NCBI RefSeq assembly: GCF_003573695.1
Contig: NC_039362.1
Location: forward strand, 116,663,120-116,727,119
Direction of reading: 5' to 3'
Length of the DNA: 64,000 nucleotides
Origin: Papaver somniferum
Lineage: Eukaryota > Streptophyta > Magnoliopsida > Ranunculales > Papaveraceae
Part shown: in pieces, positions 10,784 through 21,720 of the stretch
Position numbering within the stretch: the stretch's first letter is position 1
Layout: each line of letters opens with the position of its first letter
Notes under the pieces: generated by a model
Told to the model about the DNA's origin: nothing
Seen by the model: the letters and a program-made list of their open reading frames with translations, nothing else
Database searches by the model: none
Translations under genes and position numbers: made by a program

Positions 10784-13221
10784 TGAAAATGCGGGGTCTA
10801 ACAACCTCACCTAATATTTAGATTAGCAACTTGTATGGACTAACTCTAATATACTTTTAAGAGAATCAACTAGACAGAATCAATCTTAATAAAAAGTATA
10901 TCAAGGAGTTAATATCTCAATCTCTTGATTTGATCTATACTCAAACAAATAGAAATCTGCGAGTCTTTATCAAATACAAGAGATATAAACTTGGATGGTA
11001 CCAAAGACCAATATCCAAGGGTCAACCAATTTCCAATCAACAACCAAAGGTTGGATTTCACAATTAATCGATACGACGCCCAACCTGTGATATTTCAATT
11101 ATATAACAAAATATAATGCGGAACAGAAATAACATAGACACCAGAAGTTTTGTTAACGAGGAAACCACAAATGCATAAAAACCCTGGAACCTAGTCCAGA
11201 TTGAACACCACACTGTATTATGTCGCTACAGACACTAGCCTAATACAAACTAACTTCGGTCTGGACTGTAGTTGAACCTCAATCAATCTCACACTGATTC
11301 AAGGTACAGTTGCGCTCCTTACGTCTCTGATCCCAGCAGGACGCTACGCAGTTGATTCCCTTAGTTGATCTCACCCACAACCAATAGTTGCTACGACCCA
11401 AAGTCGAAGACTTGAATAAACAAATTTGTATCACACAGAAAAGTCTACTAAATCTGTCTCCCACAGATAAACCTACGAGTTTTTTTTCCGTCTTTTGATA
11501 AAATCAAGGTGAACAGAAACTAGTCGATAACCCGGACTTATGTTCCCGAAGAACAACGTAGAATTATCAATCACCTCACAACAATATTAATCGTATGGTA
11601 GCGAAACAAGATATTGTGGAATCACAAACGATGAGACGAAGATGCTTGTGATTTCTTTTTATCTTGCCCTATCGAAGATATAATCTCAATCCAATCTTTC
11701 AATTGAACTTGTACGATAGAAAATGGCAAGATCAGATCGCTCAACTACAAGAGAAGTAGTTTCGTCTGGCTTCGCAATCCCAATGAAGTCTTTAAGTCGT
11801 TAACTTACAGGGTCTCGAGAAGAAACCTAAGGTTAAAGGAGAATCGACTCTAGCTAAACCAACTAGTATCACACAAGAGGTGTGGGGATTAGTTTTTCCA
11901 GTTGCTAGAGTTCTCCTTTATATAGTTTTCAAATAAGGGTTTGCAATCAATGTTAGCTTAGTAACAAAGCATTCAATATTCACCGTTAGATGAAAACCTA
12001 ATTAGATACAAGATAATATCTTTCAACCGTTAGATCGAAACTTAGCTTGTCATACACAAATGAAATGTATTTCATTTGGGTTTGAGTAACCGTACCTAAA
12101 CGTGTACACTTAGTTGGCTCACAAATAGCTAACCAATAGTTAGCCATATGAGCACTTTCATATTACCGTATTCATCTTCTTCATAACTAGTTCAAATGAC
12201 TTCAAAAGAACTAGTTGAAGAGTTTTTCAATTGCTTAGGTCTTTATACATAGACACAATTGAAACAAAATCGGTTTGATCCATTGGAATCAATTCATGAA
12301 CAATATAGCCACGGTTGCCAAAGATTGCATTCCTTATAATTTATTGTTTAAGTTCACGTACTACTGATTTGAGAAAATAACCAACTTGGGCACGCGTACG
12401 GGTATGCGTACCTTAGCAACCGGATTGATTTGGTTTTGATTTCCAAACTCAGCAGAATTTTTCGGGTAGAAAAATTCCGCCAGGGTACGCGTACCTAAGG
12501 TGACTGGTTTACTAGTTTGCAAACTACAAACTCAGCAGAATTTTCCGGGAGGAAAAGTTCCGCTAGTACGCGTACCCAACCTGTCTCCTTTACCCATTCC
12601 GTATGCACACACATGGTTTCCGGTACATGGATTTATACACTAATGTGCGAACACACTATATATGCTTATATCCATAGATGTTTACATAATCTCAACTCTA
12701 CATTCCAATCATTGAAACATTCTTCTATAATGTTATAATCGTCGTTATTCACAACTATCATCATCAAAGCAATTTTCAAGAGATTGAAACGTCATCATGA
12801 CTCTTGTCACGGGTAAAGATGAAAATGGTTAAAGAAAAATCTTACCAACACATATTTCGATAAATAGATAGGCGAGATAAACTCGGCTCGAAATAGCAAA
12901 TGTGTATGTATGAAAACTATCATACTTATACGACTTTTGTCTCAAGAGTAGGAGATAGAGTAGATATACTTTTGAGTGATAGATAAGTTCAAGTCTCCAC
13001 ATACTTTTTAGTCGGATGAAGTTCTACTGGTTCCTTGAGTAGTTCTTCGTTTTCGTAAGATGATCGTCGTGGAGTCTGGAGCTCAACTACACTTAACTAT
13101 CCTAGTCCGAGATTTAGCTATAAGTAGACTAGAAATCAAGACATATAGTTTTGACAACTAAATTTCACAAACAAGCTTGAGATAGCAACGGTTGCGAATT
13201 CGACCGAGCAATGCTCTAATA
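10784..13221 (-). mobile_element. Solo Copia-type LTR (element D), 2438 bp
   Basis: The minus-strand LTR is bounded on the plus strand by TGAAAATGCGGGG and GAGCAATGCTCTAATA. It aligns over its whole length with the 2.4-kb LTRs of the 42.5-64 kb array: CTAGTCCAGATTGAA, CCCAGCAGGA, the TATA region, and GACTAGAAATCAAGA near the end. The 5-bp duplication CAAAG flanks it (10779-10783 and 13222-13226), so the LTR recombined with its partner and lost the internal region. The last base pair is TA instead of CA, a single substitution. It carries GGTACGCGTACC-type palindromes (12392-12580) where the array LTRs carry TTCGCGGACT repeats. Confidence 0.9.
11916..11924 (-). promoter_or_regulatory. TATA box of solo LTR D
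   Basis: TATATAAAG on the minus strand, aligned with the TATA boxes of the array LTRs (43693, 49584, 55482, 61369). Confidence 0.55.
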
Positions 13222-13789
13222 CAAAGGTATTTTAAAAACTTGAGACTACGTTTATCTTGACCTTCAAACTTGAAGAATTTTTTTTTATTTTTTGATCGAT
13301 AGATTTCCTATCTTCTTTATAAGTTGTTATCATTTATAAGATTTGAACTGATTTTTTTAATCACTTTGTTTAGTTTTGTGTTTTCTGTTTCAATCTGTGA
13401 GAATTCTATTAGGTCAAACATTGATGCAAACATAGTTCGAAACTTTGAACTATAATACTTGTAACAAACCCAAATCGAAGGAGAAAAAAACAATCAAAAG
13501 ATTAATGTGAAAATGAATGATCCCTCTTGATTTAATTATAAAGTACAGGAATACAAATTAATACGATATGTAATTGTGTGGAATCACATAATTTTTTATT
13601 GTTTTATCTTTTTTTTGTTTCCAAAGGAATGGAATGAAAATGCTGGAAGAAAAAAAGTTGATCACAAAAATTTGTTTAAAAGAGAAGCGATCTTAAAAGA
13701 ATTTAATTTTCTTTTTAATCATTTCAGTTGTATTGGAGTTGTTTAGAGGATGTGTGTGATTAATCTGGCATTAGTGGTGTAATTAGAAA

Positions 13790-13900
13790 GGATAATCTGG
13801 TCCGACTCATAAAAATATATCGAATAGCTCCTTGTTAGCGAGTCAACTACTATTTTCGCTCTCCTCAAATCATTTTTTGCTCTTCTTCTAACAAAAATCA
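13790..13900 (-). repeat. Right 111-bp terminal inverted repeat
   Basis: Partner of 10496-10606. It differs by scattered substitutions and one or two small indels, so the element is old compared with the nested retrotransposons at 25-64 kb. Confidence 0.7.
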
Positions 13901-13906
13901 CTAGAA

Positions 13907-14831
13907 TTCCCAAATTACCAAATTTAAAGATTTCTCACCAATCTGGTGATAAAGCTAAGAACGAAAAAAGGATATTGATGCTTTTAACATTAAGAGTATG
14001 ATCATGTTAAATGGATCTTATTGATCTAGCTTATGTTTTTGATGCTTTAGCTTTGTGTTAACCAGACCTATGATCAGTCACATACTTCCTAAAAATCAAT
14101 TGAACTTTTTTTTTAATAATCTAGTTTCATCAACGACGATAAAAAAAAATTCACAGAGATTATCCATGACGTGTATAAAAAAACTGAAAATTTTCTTCTG
14201 CGATATATGCTGCCACGTCAGATTAGATGTCAATCAGTTGTCACAAAGTTGTTCAAATAACATTTTCGTTTAATAAAAATAATTTTTTAATTATAAAAAT
14301 TCAAGACTATATTCGAGAGTTTAATGAGAAAATACGACTATAAATAAAAGTTGGTCATTTTTTTTAGGACCGACGAAAAAAGGACAGAATAAAAGATAGG
14401 GGGAGTATTACTTTTGGAGCACATCTTTCTAAAGAAGAAAAATAAACAAAATAGTTGGAATATAATTCCAAGCAAATCTCATTCTTCCTATGACTTTAGC
14501 AGGTCTTATTCGTATCTGTATTCGTTTTACTCCAGTAATCTTTCCCTTTTTCTTGTAGGATTTCTTGATATTATAAATTTACACTATGATTTTGTTTCTT
14601 TGTATTCTTTTATTTTCAATCTTGAACTTATTGTACCTCGAATTATATTTTCGAATGCTTCAAAAAAAAAGTATTATATTTTGGATCTTGAATTACTATA
14701 ACCTCGATTTATCATCCTTGAAAAGTTTCTCGACATGCTCCGTTTCGAGTATTTATCCAAGAGATATGGGAGTAAATAAATAAAATAAAGAGATTTTGGA
14801 CTAAAAAATTAAAATAAAATGTGAAATGTGC
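13907..14831. other. Intergenic, no gene recognised
   Basis: AT-rich. Short frames at 14055-14273 and 14414-14701 have no recognisable content. Around 14390-14408 the stretch GGACAGAATAAAAGATAGGG then GGAGTA looks like the right end of a Stowaway-type MITE; no matching left end was found. Confidence 0.45.
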
Positions 14832-16059
14832 GGGTTTATCAAACTGGTCAAATTGGGGTATCCAAATTTTGTTCCCAACCATAATAGTGAGCTGAGGGGT
14901 GTCTAATGTGTATGAAGTTACCTAATTAACCTTCCCCTACTAATAACTAAAACTATTCCCTCTTTGATTTTAGATCCAAATATTCCCTTTTTGATTTCAG
15001 ATCTAAACCTTATTTTTTTCCTCCTTCTTCTTTGTCAATCTAATGATCAATTCCTTTTTCCTTCTCAATATTTCATCGTTTTCAAATAAAAAAAAAATCG
15101 TCGATTAGTATTCTTTTGTTGTTGATTAATTCTTTCAAACTCTATCGAATTGAATAGCATATTAGGTCGGAAAAATCGAAATTGTTGAATTGCAGTTACA
15201 CGGTCGCCATGGTATATCTTCATCGAGCATGACGAATTTTCATATTTATTTTTAGTCGTCAAAGTTGTAGGATGAATAATGTGACGGCTTTTCAAAAAGT
15301 TTTATTTCTGAAAGTAAAGTTTACAGGGTCCCCATGATCTCCATCCCTAAACGTTGACGATTAGTGATGTAGTATGAATAGTCGTCAAGTTTTGAAAAGC
15401 TAAACTTTGGCGATTAGTAACTCCCAGAAAACAAGTTTTCCTTTATCAAATTTTGTTGTGGGTCGTCATGGTTTTGTAAAAATAAGATGACGACTAATAG
15501 ACAGTCGTCAGTGTGTTGAATTTTCGAGCACGACGACTGTAAATGCGAAAAACTATTTTAGTCGGCAAGCTTAGTTTCTTGTCGAGCGTGCCGACTAAGT
15601 TTGGTCGGCATGCTTTTTGTGCTGGTTCATGGTTGAGCTTTGAAAGTATTTAGTCGAGCATGCCGACTTTTCATACTGTGATTTCTGAAAGAGTTAATTT
15701 CTTCTGTAATTTGGAAAATGAAACCATTAAACAGCTGTACAATTCCCTTATTAGAAGTGTTTTGCTAGCGTGGCTTCATTTTCGTTATAAAAAACTTTCG
15801 AAACAAAACTTTTTTTTTCAAAAATCTTCCGACAAATCTACGAGTTCAATCTAACCAAAACAAGATTTTATAACTTTTAATTCAACTAATTAATCTAACG
15901 AGATTAATTAAACTAAACAAATGGATTAGTGTTAATTAAACAAGATAGTTCAGCAATTTAAAAAAAAATATATTACCAAGGGGTTTTGGGTTTTACTTGC
16001 TAATGACCATACTTTAACCTATTAGGTAGGTACCCCAATATCGCCAGTTTTATCAACTC
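14832..16059. mobile_element. Non-autonomous TIR DNA element with GTCGTC/GTCGGC motif cluster
   Basis: The left end 14832-14860 (GGGTTTATCAAACTGG...) and the reverse complement of 16031-16059 (GAGTTGATAAAACTGG...) match at 23 of 29 positions, both ending in TTGGGGTA. Between them, 15099-15665 has about fifteen copies of a short motif, AGTCGTC or AGTCGGC in either orientation, often as TCGAGCATGCCGACT-like half palindromes. Dense subterminal motif repeats are typical of transposase-binding zones, for example in CACTA elements. The flanking 9-mers do not match, so no target duplication supports the limits, and there is no coding region. It ends about 400 bp upstream of the glycosyltransferase start codon. 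Confidence 0.5.
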
Positions 16060-16452
16060 TCCAACAGACGGGGTAAAGGCAGAGCATGTCTGTCAAACTT
16101 GGGGAAACACAATAGTGGGTGATCTGATGCAATAATAAACGTGATTCTTCGTCTACACTCCAATTTTTTAAAGCTTAAAACAGTAAGTTGCAAGGAAGCT
16201 CACTTCTCAGTCAAGTTCTTATCAGTTACTAACTTCTTGTCTAAGTCCTCAGAAAATCTCTCTCTCTCTCTGTGCCTTTCAGTAATGAAATTTAGCCAGA
16301 CTTCAAAATTCTCTCAAATCCTTTTCTCCATTTCCTTCTCTCTTTCAATTGATGTAATTTTATCTAAATTCCGTGAAAAAATCACGGATTTCTAAACCTT
16401 TCAGGATCTTCAAAAACTCTCTCAAAAATAGTTGAAGAGATCTGGAGATTGA
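16060..16452 (+). promoter_or_regulatory. Promoter-proximal region and 5' leader of the GT14 gene
   Basis: No repeat element is seen here. A pyrimidine-rich stretch with a TC microsatellite (about 16257-16274) lies 180 bp before the ATG, as is common in plant 5' leaders. I see no convincing TATA box. The upstream TIR element ends near 16059, so the promoter either lies within this 390 bp or overlaps the element. Confidence 0.45.
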
Positions 16453-19356
16453 ATGAATCAGATGAAGAGAAGTAGGAGTATTCAACAGAAATCTTCTTCT
16501 AATTGCAATAGTGATCGAAGATGGAAGATAAAGATATTAGTAGCAATTTTGCTGTGTATTTGTTTTGGAAGCTTAATACTAATGGAAACACAGTATAATC
16601 AAATGAAGATGTTAATGGAGGAAATTCCTAGTCAGTTTGTTCGTCAAAGTCCCAAAATTGCTTTTCTTTTTATAGCAAGGAATCGACTTCCTCTTGACAT
16701 TGTTTGGGATTCTTTCTTTCAGGTAATCGCATTTCCCTTTTCTAATTGCCCTCACATTTAGGCGAATTTGGCTAAATTTGACTTATTTTACAGGGAGACA
16801 AGGAGTCCAGGTTTTCTATTTTCATTCATTCTAGGCCAGGTGTATTTTTCAACAAGGGAACAACACGATCTGCTTATTTTTATGGTCGTCAGGTTAATGG
16901 AAGCATACAGGTTTGCCATTTTCTCGACTGATATATTTGAAACTTTTGCATTTCAAAACATTACTCTTGGCTTGTGTAGAAACATTGTTTTGTTAGGGTC
17001 TATTCGATTTGTTTCTTCATTAAAAAAAAGTTCTGCATTCTTTCAGGTAGATTGGGGAGGAGCAACCATGATAGAAGCTGAGCGTATCTTGCTTAGAAAT
17101 GCCTTACTGGATTCCAATAATGAGAGATTTGTTTTTTTGTCTGACACGTGAGTAGTGACCGTTTTTAGTTTAGTAATTTGTTTACTTCAATATTTCCCTT
17201 GTGCTAAAAAGTGGGGGAAAGTTTTTGGTCGAGTTTAAAGGTAATTCATAATGTAATGCCTGTCATTAGTGGTGACTGGATGCATTTGATGTTATATTTC
17301 GTTCAGAATGCGGTAGTAGCATGCTCGGAAGTGAGTTTAGCTTACGTTTTGGTTTGCCCTATTGTTTTGCAGCTGCATACCTTTATATAACTTCAGCTAC
17401 ACATACGAGTATATCATGTCAACATCAAACAGCTTCTTAGACAGGTGGGTGGATTTATTGTCTTAAAGTGTTATGTGACAATGGTATCTTGATCATTAAT
17501 CACTGATATCAGTTCTTCCAAGTACCCTGCAAGTGGTTTTCAACGCTGAGTTTGAAATCTTCTTGCATTAAAGATCAGTTAGTAGGTTTTAACTTTAATA
17601 TATCTTGTTATCTGCTGGAAGCAGCTTTGCTGATACAAAAGAGAAAAGATATAATCCAAAGATGCATCCAGTTGTTCCTGCACATAATTGGAGGAAAGGA
17701 TCTCAGGTATATTACAGGGAAGACTCAACCTAATTTAGCTGTCTTATGTGCTATACTGACTTGAGCCAATGTATCTGTTTGACACTTTCTTCTTACCTCT
17801 TTCGGCAGTGGACTGTTTTGAACAGAAAGCACGCGGAAGTCATCGTGAAAGACGATACAGTCTTTCCAATGTTTCAGCAGTATTGCATGGTAATTTATCT
17901 GAAACTACTCTGATGCCCCTTTTAGCTCTGATAAATGGTACATGCTAATCGAGGCATTTTTCACCAATCTTCCATTTCCTATTGCCTTGTGCAGGAGTAC
18001 TTTTTTTAATCTCATTTCATATCTGCCTGTAAGATATTCTAGTTTTTTTTTTCTTTGTGTTATGCAGAGGAAATCACTACCCGAATTTTGGAGGGATCAT
18101 CCTGTTGTAAGTACTCATTATCATATATAGAATTATACTTATAGAATTGGTATGCATAAAACATAATTTACTTGAATGCTTAGATGAGGTTTCAGTTCTC
18201 CGTCCTAATTGTCTTTCTTGTTCAGCCTGCAGAAGGGTGGAAGGAGCATAACTGTATACCTGACGAGCATTATGTACAGACATTACTAGCAGTAAGTTGA
18301 CCTCTAGTTCTCTGTGTTAATGGAATGCTAGATTATCTTTTTCCTTTAGGTAGTTATAAATATGGATGAAGTGTATCATGACCTGTTAGAAAGGAAAGAC
18401 TGCAACGAGATGTTAAAATTTTAGCCAAATCCCTCCTCTGAGGAGATATACCGATAACCACTAACCAGTAATCAGTAGCATGATACAATGAAACCAACTG
18501 CTGTTAGTTTCACTTTTCACAGCCTTCCATGTTTCAAAATACAGCAAGAAGGACTTGAAGGAGAAATCACTCGGAGAACTGTGACACATACTTCATGGGA
18601 TCTCTCAGCTTCCAGAGATCGTGAGAGGCGTGGATGGCATCCAACAAGTTACAAGTACTCTGATGCTACCCCTGAGCTGATCCAGTCTATAAAGGTATGT
18701 AAGAATCAATTTTGGTACAGGGAAACCCATTATTACATTGAGGTCCTATATGAAGGGTCTAGTTCAATTCGATTTTTAGAATCTGGTCCGCAGCTGAGGA
18801 TCAAATAGTCATATTAGAATTAATGTTAGTTCATCTATCTGTTAAAAGCATATACAAGCTTAGCATTCTTGTTTTGTCAAGAAAACTGATATCGGATCCT
18901 CCTTGTAAATTCTGTTATCACTTCGTTCTTGGTAAATGATGAAACAAGCAGATGTCGAGATAAAACAGAATAGATGAATCTAATGGAAATCTTATGTATC
19001 TTTTTCTGAATGTGTAGGACATAGATAACGTGTACTATGAGACTGAATATCGAAGAGAATGGTGTTCCAGCAAAGGGAAACCATCACCTTGTTTCCTCTT
19101 TGCGAGGAAGTTTACACGGCCTGCTGCGCTCCGACTTCTAAATATGGTATAGCATTAAACCCTCCACTCACACACATGTGCACCCTTACATACAGTTGAT
19201 TTAACATCTTTCATCTTTCTCTGGATTGCTAACTAAAGTTCGCAAGGAATAGAGTGGTATGCCGTGACTGTATTCTTGGATTGTAACTTTCTTTTCTTTT
19301 TTGTGTTCTGTTCTTTTCTTGTGTAGACTGCCTTGGGAATCGAGAGCTCTCGATGA
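16453..19356 (+). CDS. GT14-family (core-2/I-branching, DUF266) glycosyltransferase, 11 coding exons
   Basis: Coding exons, all with GT-AG introns and consistent phase: 16453-16722, 16794-16910, 17047-17147, 17373-17444, 17625-17706, 17809-17889, 18068-18106, 18226-18291, 18545-18694, 19018-19146, 19327-19356; 378 residues. A short basic N-terminus precedes one membrane segment (about residues 27-44, KILVAILLCICFGSLILM), giving a type II Golgi-type topology. The catalytic region starts PKIAFLFIARNRLPLD and continues with DSFFQGDKESRFSIFIHSRP, VDWGGATMIEAERILL, FVFLSDTCIPLYNF, then NPKMHPVVPAHNWRKGSQW, PDEHYVQTLL and GWHPTSY. These are hallmark blocks of plant GT14/DUF266 (BC10-like) proteins. 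The family is linked to Golgi glycan or arabinogalactan assembly and wall properties; the exact acceptor here is unknown. Length is normal for the family and no break is seen, so the gene looks functional. It stands alone; its neighbours are repeats. Confidence 0.93.
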
Positions 19357-19809
19357 AGGATGGAGACAAAGAATTATAATCTTTATAGTGGTTTTGTTGT
19401 TGTTGTGAAATTAATACGAACTAACAATTGATAATTAGTGGTAGGTAACTAGCATGTGAAAAAAAGAAACATGTGTTTTGGTCAAAAAAAAAGAAGAATC
19501 ATTGTATGTAACTTACAAATGTACTATACGTGAATAAGAGAGGAAGGAATGTGTGTTAACAGGGTGGTGTTCTCTTCCTAGTAATTGTAAAGAAAGGCTG
19601 AAAAGGTTATACTGTCAATATAGTGTGTATTCTGCTTCAAAAAAAAAGAAAGAAAAGTGTGTATTCTTTGTATGTGAATGCTAGAGTCATTGCCTTGAAG
19701 GTTCAAGGATGATCCTAATGGTGGAAAAGTGGGCTTAGGAAAGGAGATGTATTGAATAATAAAAATTACAAATAGTTCTTATCATGTTGGATTAAATTCC
19801 AAAACCTAA
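19357..19809 (+). other. 3' untranslated and downstream region of the GT14 gene
   Basis: No ORF of note. It is T/G-rich with GTTGTTGTTG at 19398 and possible AATAAG-type polyadenylation signals near 19532. Short A-rich runs occur at 19484 and 19638. The LINE remnant begins just downstream on the opposite strand. Confidence 0.45.
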
Positions 19810-20911
19810 CTAGGACTGTTTTTTACCCAATTGAAAATTGAAATTGCTATTTTCAGACCTTGCGTATTTCGCAATTGAGTCTGCAATGTGGTTTGCATCT
19901 CTGTGAACATGAGAGGAACACCAAAAATCAAAATCTCTTAAAATAACAAGTGCATCATGAATTAGATTAAAAGTAGTCCATCCGAAAGCTAAATTATTTC
20001 CATTTTGAGGCATTTATTACATTTCCATCTTGGTACTACTACAATGCTGATACTAGAACCAACTTGATTTGTGACATTTGAGGAAGTCGGGTCACTTAAT
20101 TTAGACTTGACAGCCCATATAATCGAAGCCTCGTTAACCTGCACATTATCATACAACTTAGAACACCTGGATTTCCATATCTGCCAAATAGTAGAACCTA
20201 TTGTTTCCATTTTTTTACTATTCACCTGCAAATTGACATTTTGTATGTCAAAAACACCACACAACCAGTTATGAAAGTTTAGATTGCCAAAGTTAACATG
20301 AATTTGGCTATTAACACCTGTCCAGATTCTTCTAGCAACATCACAATCAACAAACATATGGTGCAAAGTTTCAACCCCATTACCACACATAACACAACTT
20401 GTATCCTGATGCCTGGAGAACCTAGCTAACCTTTCTTTCACAGGTACACAATTATGAAGGCATTTCCGCATAAAATGCTGGATCCTAGGAGGTAGGTTGA
20501 ACTTCCAGAAAGCTTTCCAGTTTATGCTAAGGTTATTCTTAGTAGGGTTAATTCTTAATTGATCATCTAGAATAACTCTATACGCTGTTTTCAAAGAAAA
20601 AACACCATTAGCAGTAGGGCTCCATCTCATTTTATCACACCCATGCATTGGAATTCTAATTTGACTTATGTCATTAACAATGTTTTCTTCAAACAAAGCA
20701 TTTAAAATATGGTAATTCCAGTTGTTTGTATCCTGGTCAATAAGTTGCTTCACAAAAATCATGTTTGAAGATGCTAAAGAAGAGTTGGATGGACCAGGTA
20801 AGTTAGGTATCCAGTTATGTTTCCATAATTGCACATTTTCACCAGTACCAATTTCCATTACATGATGTTTTCTAATGATTTCTAGACCCCTACAAATACC
20901 AGTCCAAATCT
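19810..20911 (-). pseudogene. LINE (non-LTR retrotransposon) 3' fragment: zf-RVT and partial RNase H
   Basis: Read on the minus strand from 20911, the frame begins in the linker after the reverse transcriptase (ICRGLEIIRKHH, MEIGTGENVQLWKHNW). It passes through the zf-RVT zinc-binding domain (VFSLKTAYRVIL, FWKFNLPPRIQHFMRKC, then CVMCGNGVETLHHMFVDC with C-x2-C...H-x4-C spacing). It stops at 19989 just where RNase H should start (PRWKCNK). The last part of a plant RNase H (HVHRDANHIADSIAKYAR) follows in another frame at 19810-20013, so the middle of RNase H is deleted. Upstream, the reverse transcriptase is cut off at 20911/20912 by the gypsy LTR; the missing part may lie beyond the nested insertions to the right. 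Confidence 0.85.
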
Positions 20912-21200
20912 GTCATAGTCTTATTGGTTGTATTGAGTTATGTGTCTGCCTGTAATAAGAGAGTGGGTGCTCTTATAGCCGTTTAGTTATTGGTCAGTTG
21001 TTAGCCGATCAAATAGTGACAGGTGTACACTATCTGATCGTTGTTGTTAGGTCTTTCACTTCTCTTAAATGTGTAAGAACCTCCATCTTATCTTCTTTAA
21101 TGAGAATAATATCACGTTTAGTAGCAGAGGCTGTGTTCATTAGGAACTCAGATTTACTTTCATTATCTCTTGATCACCAATTTGTACTGAGTACAGTACA
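20912..21200 (+). mobile_element. 5' LTR of a Ty3/gypsy element (about 289 bp)
   Basis: It starts TGTCATAGTC directly at the point where the LINE frame stops. It ends GTACAGTACA two bases before a primer-binding site. The partner LTR is not in the window, so the ends are inferred from the TG...CA form, the LINE break and the primer site. Confidence 0.6.
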
Positions 21201-21202
21201 TT

Positions 21203-21214
21203 TGGCATCAGAGC
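21203..21214 (+). other. Primer-binding site of the gypsy element (initiator tRNA-Met type)
   Basis: TGGCATCAGAGC differs by one base from TGGTATCAGAGC, the complement of the 3' end of plant initiator tRNA-Met. It lies 19 bp before the gag ATG at 21234. Confidence 0.65.
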
Positions 21215-21233
21215 CACTACAAAAAAAAATCCG

Positions 21234-21720
21234 ATGGGTGTTTCCGATCCTAAGACAGTGAAGGATGTATTAGATCTGGTTCAACGAAATCAGCTGAGCT
21301 CTGATGATCGTTTTACTGCTATTGAAGAAAAGCTTCTTTCGCAACAACAACAGGCTGATTCGAACCAGGCGATGATTAACAAACGATTTGATGAACTGCT
21401 AACCAGATTACCTTCTACATCAAAATCAACTCACGAGGATGATTCTGGTGGACAAAACCACGGTGTTCAACTAGAAAATCCTCCAATCTTTGGTTCCATT
21501 CCTCCAGGAGGGATTCAAAATCACTTCAATCGAGTACCCAAGCTTGATTTTCCACGATTCGATGGTGACAATCCTCGTGGCTGGATCCAAAAATGTGAAC
21601 GTTATTTTTATCTTCATAACATCGATGAAACTCGCAGAGTGGATATAGAAGCTATCTATATTTATGGCAAGGCTGATAAATGGTTTCTCAATTTTCAGGC
21701 TGGTAGAAATCGGATAAACT
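21234..21720 (+). pseudogene. Ty3/gypsy gag, N-terminal part
   Basis: Starts MGVSDPKTVKDVL at 21234, 19 bp after the primer site. It has a Gln-rich coiled-coil-like stretch (residues about 15-60) and the Retrotrans_gag entry block VPKLDFPRFDGDNPRGWI with GKADKWFLNF after it. The frame is interrupted after codon 162 by the hAT element at 21721. Sequence to the right of that element (from 22887) continues the same domain in frame once the 8-bp duplication is discounted. The gag supplied the particle structural protein before disruption. Confidence 0.85.

Larger units (their letters stand above)
10496..13900. mobile_element. DNA transposon with 111-bp terminal inverted repeats, interrupted by a solo LTR
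   Basis: The 10496-10606 segment is an imperfect inverted copy of 13790-13900 across its whole length. The outer ends read TGATTTTTGTTAGA on both sides. CTAGAA flanks both ends (10490-10495 and 13901-13906), a possible 6-bp target duplication. Removing the solo LTR inserted at 10784-13221 leaves about 960 bp with no transposase, so this is a non-autonomous or foldback-type element. The long TIRs would fit a Mutator-like element, but the 6-bp repeat does not fit the usual 9 bp, so I leave the superfamily open. Confidence 0.7.

Noticed and set aside
10784..13221. A full-length retrotransposon rather than a solo LTR
   Set aside because: One LTR only, no internal region, and a 5-bp duplication directly at both ends.
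8565..14408. TACTCCC... near 8565 and ...GGGGGAGTA at 14408 as two ends of one Stowaway-type element
   Set aside because: They are 5.8 kb apart with unrelated elements between them and the inner sequences do not match; at most two separate lone ends.
16768..17151. 127-codon plus-strand frame inside the GT14 gene
   Set aside because: It reads through introns; true exons 2 and 3 lie here with good splice sites and family motifs in other phases.
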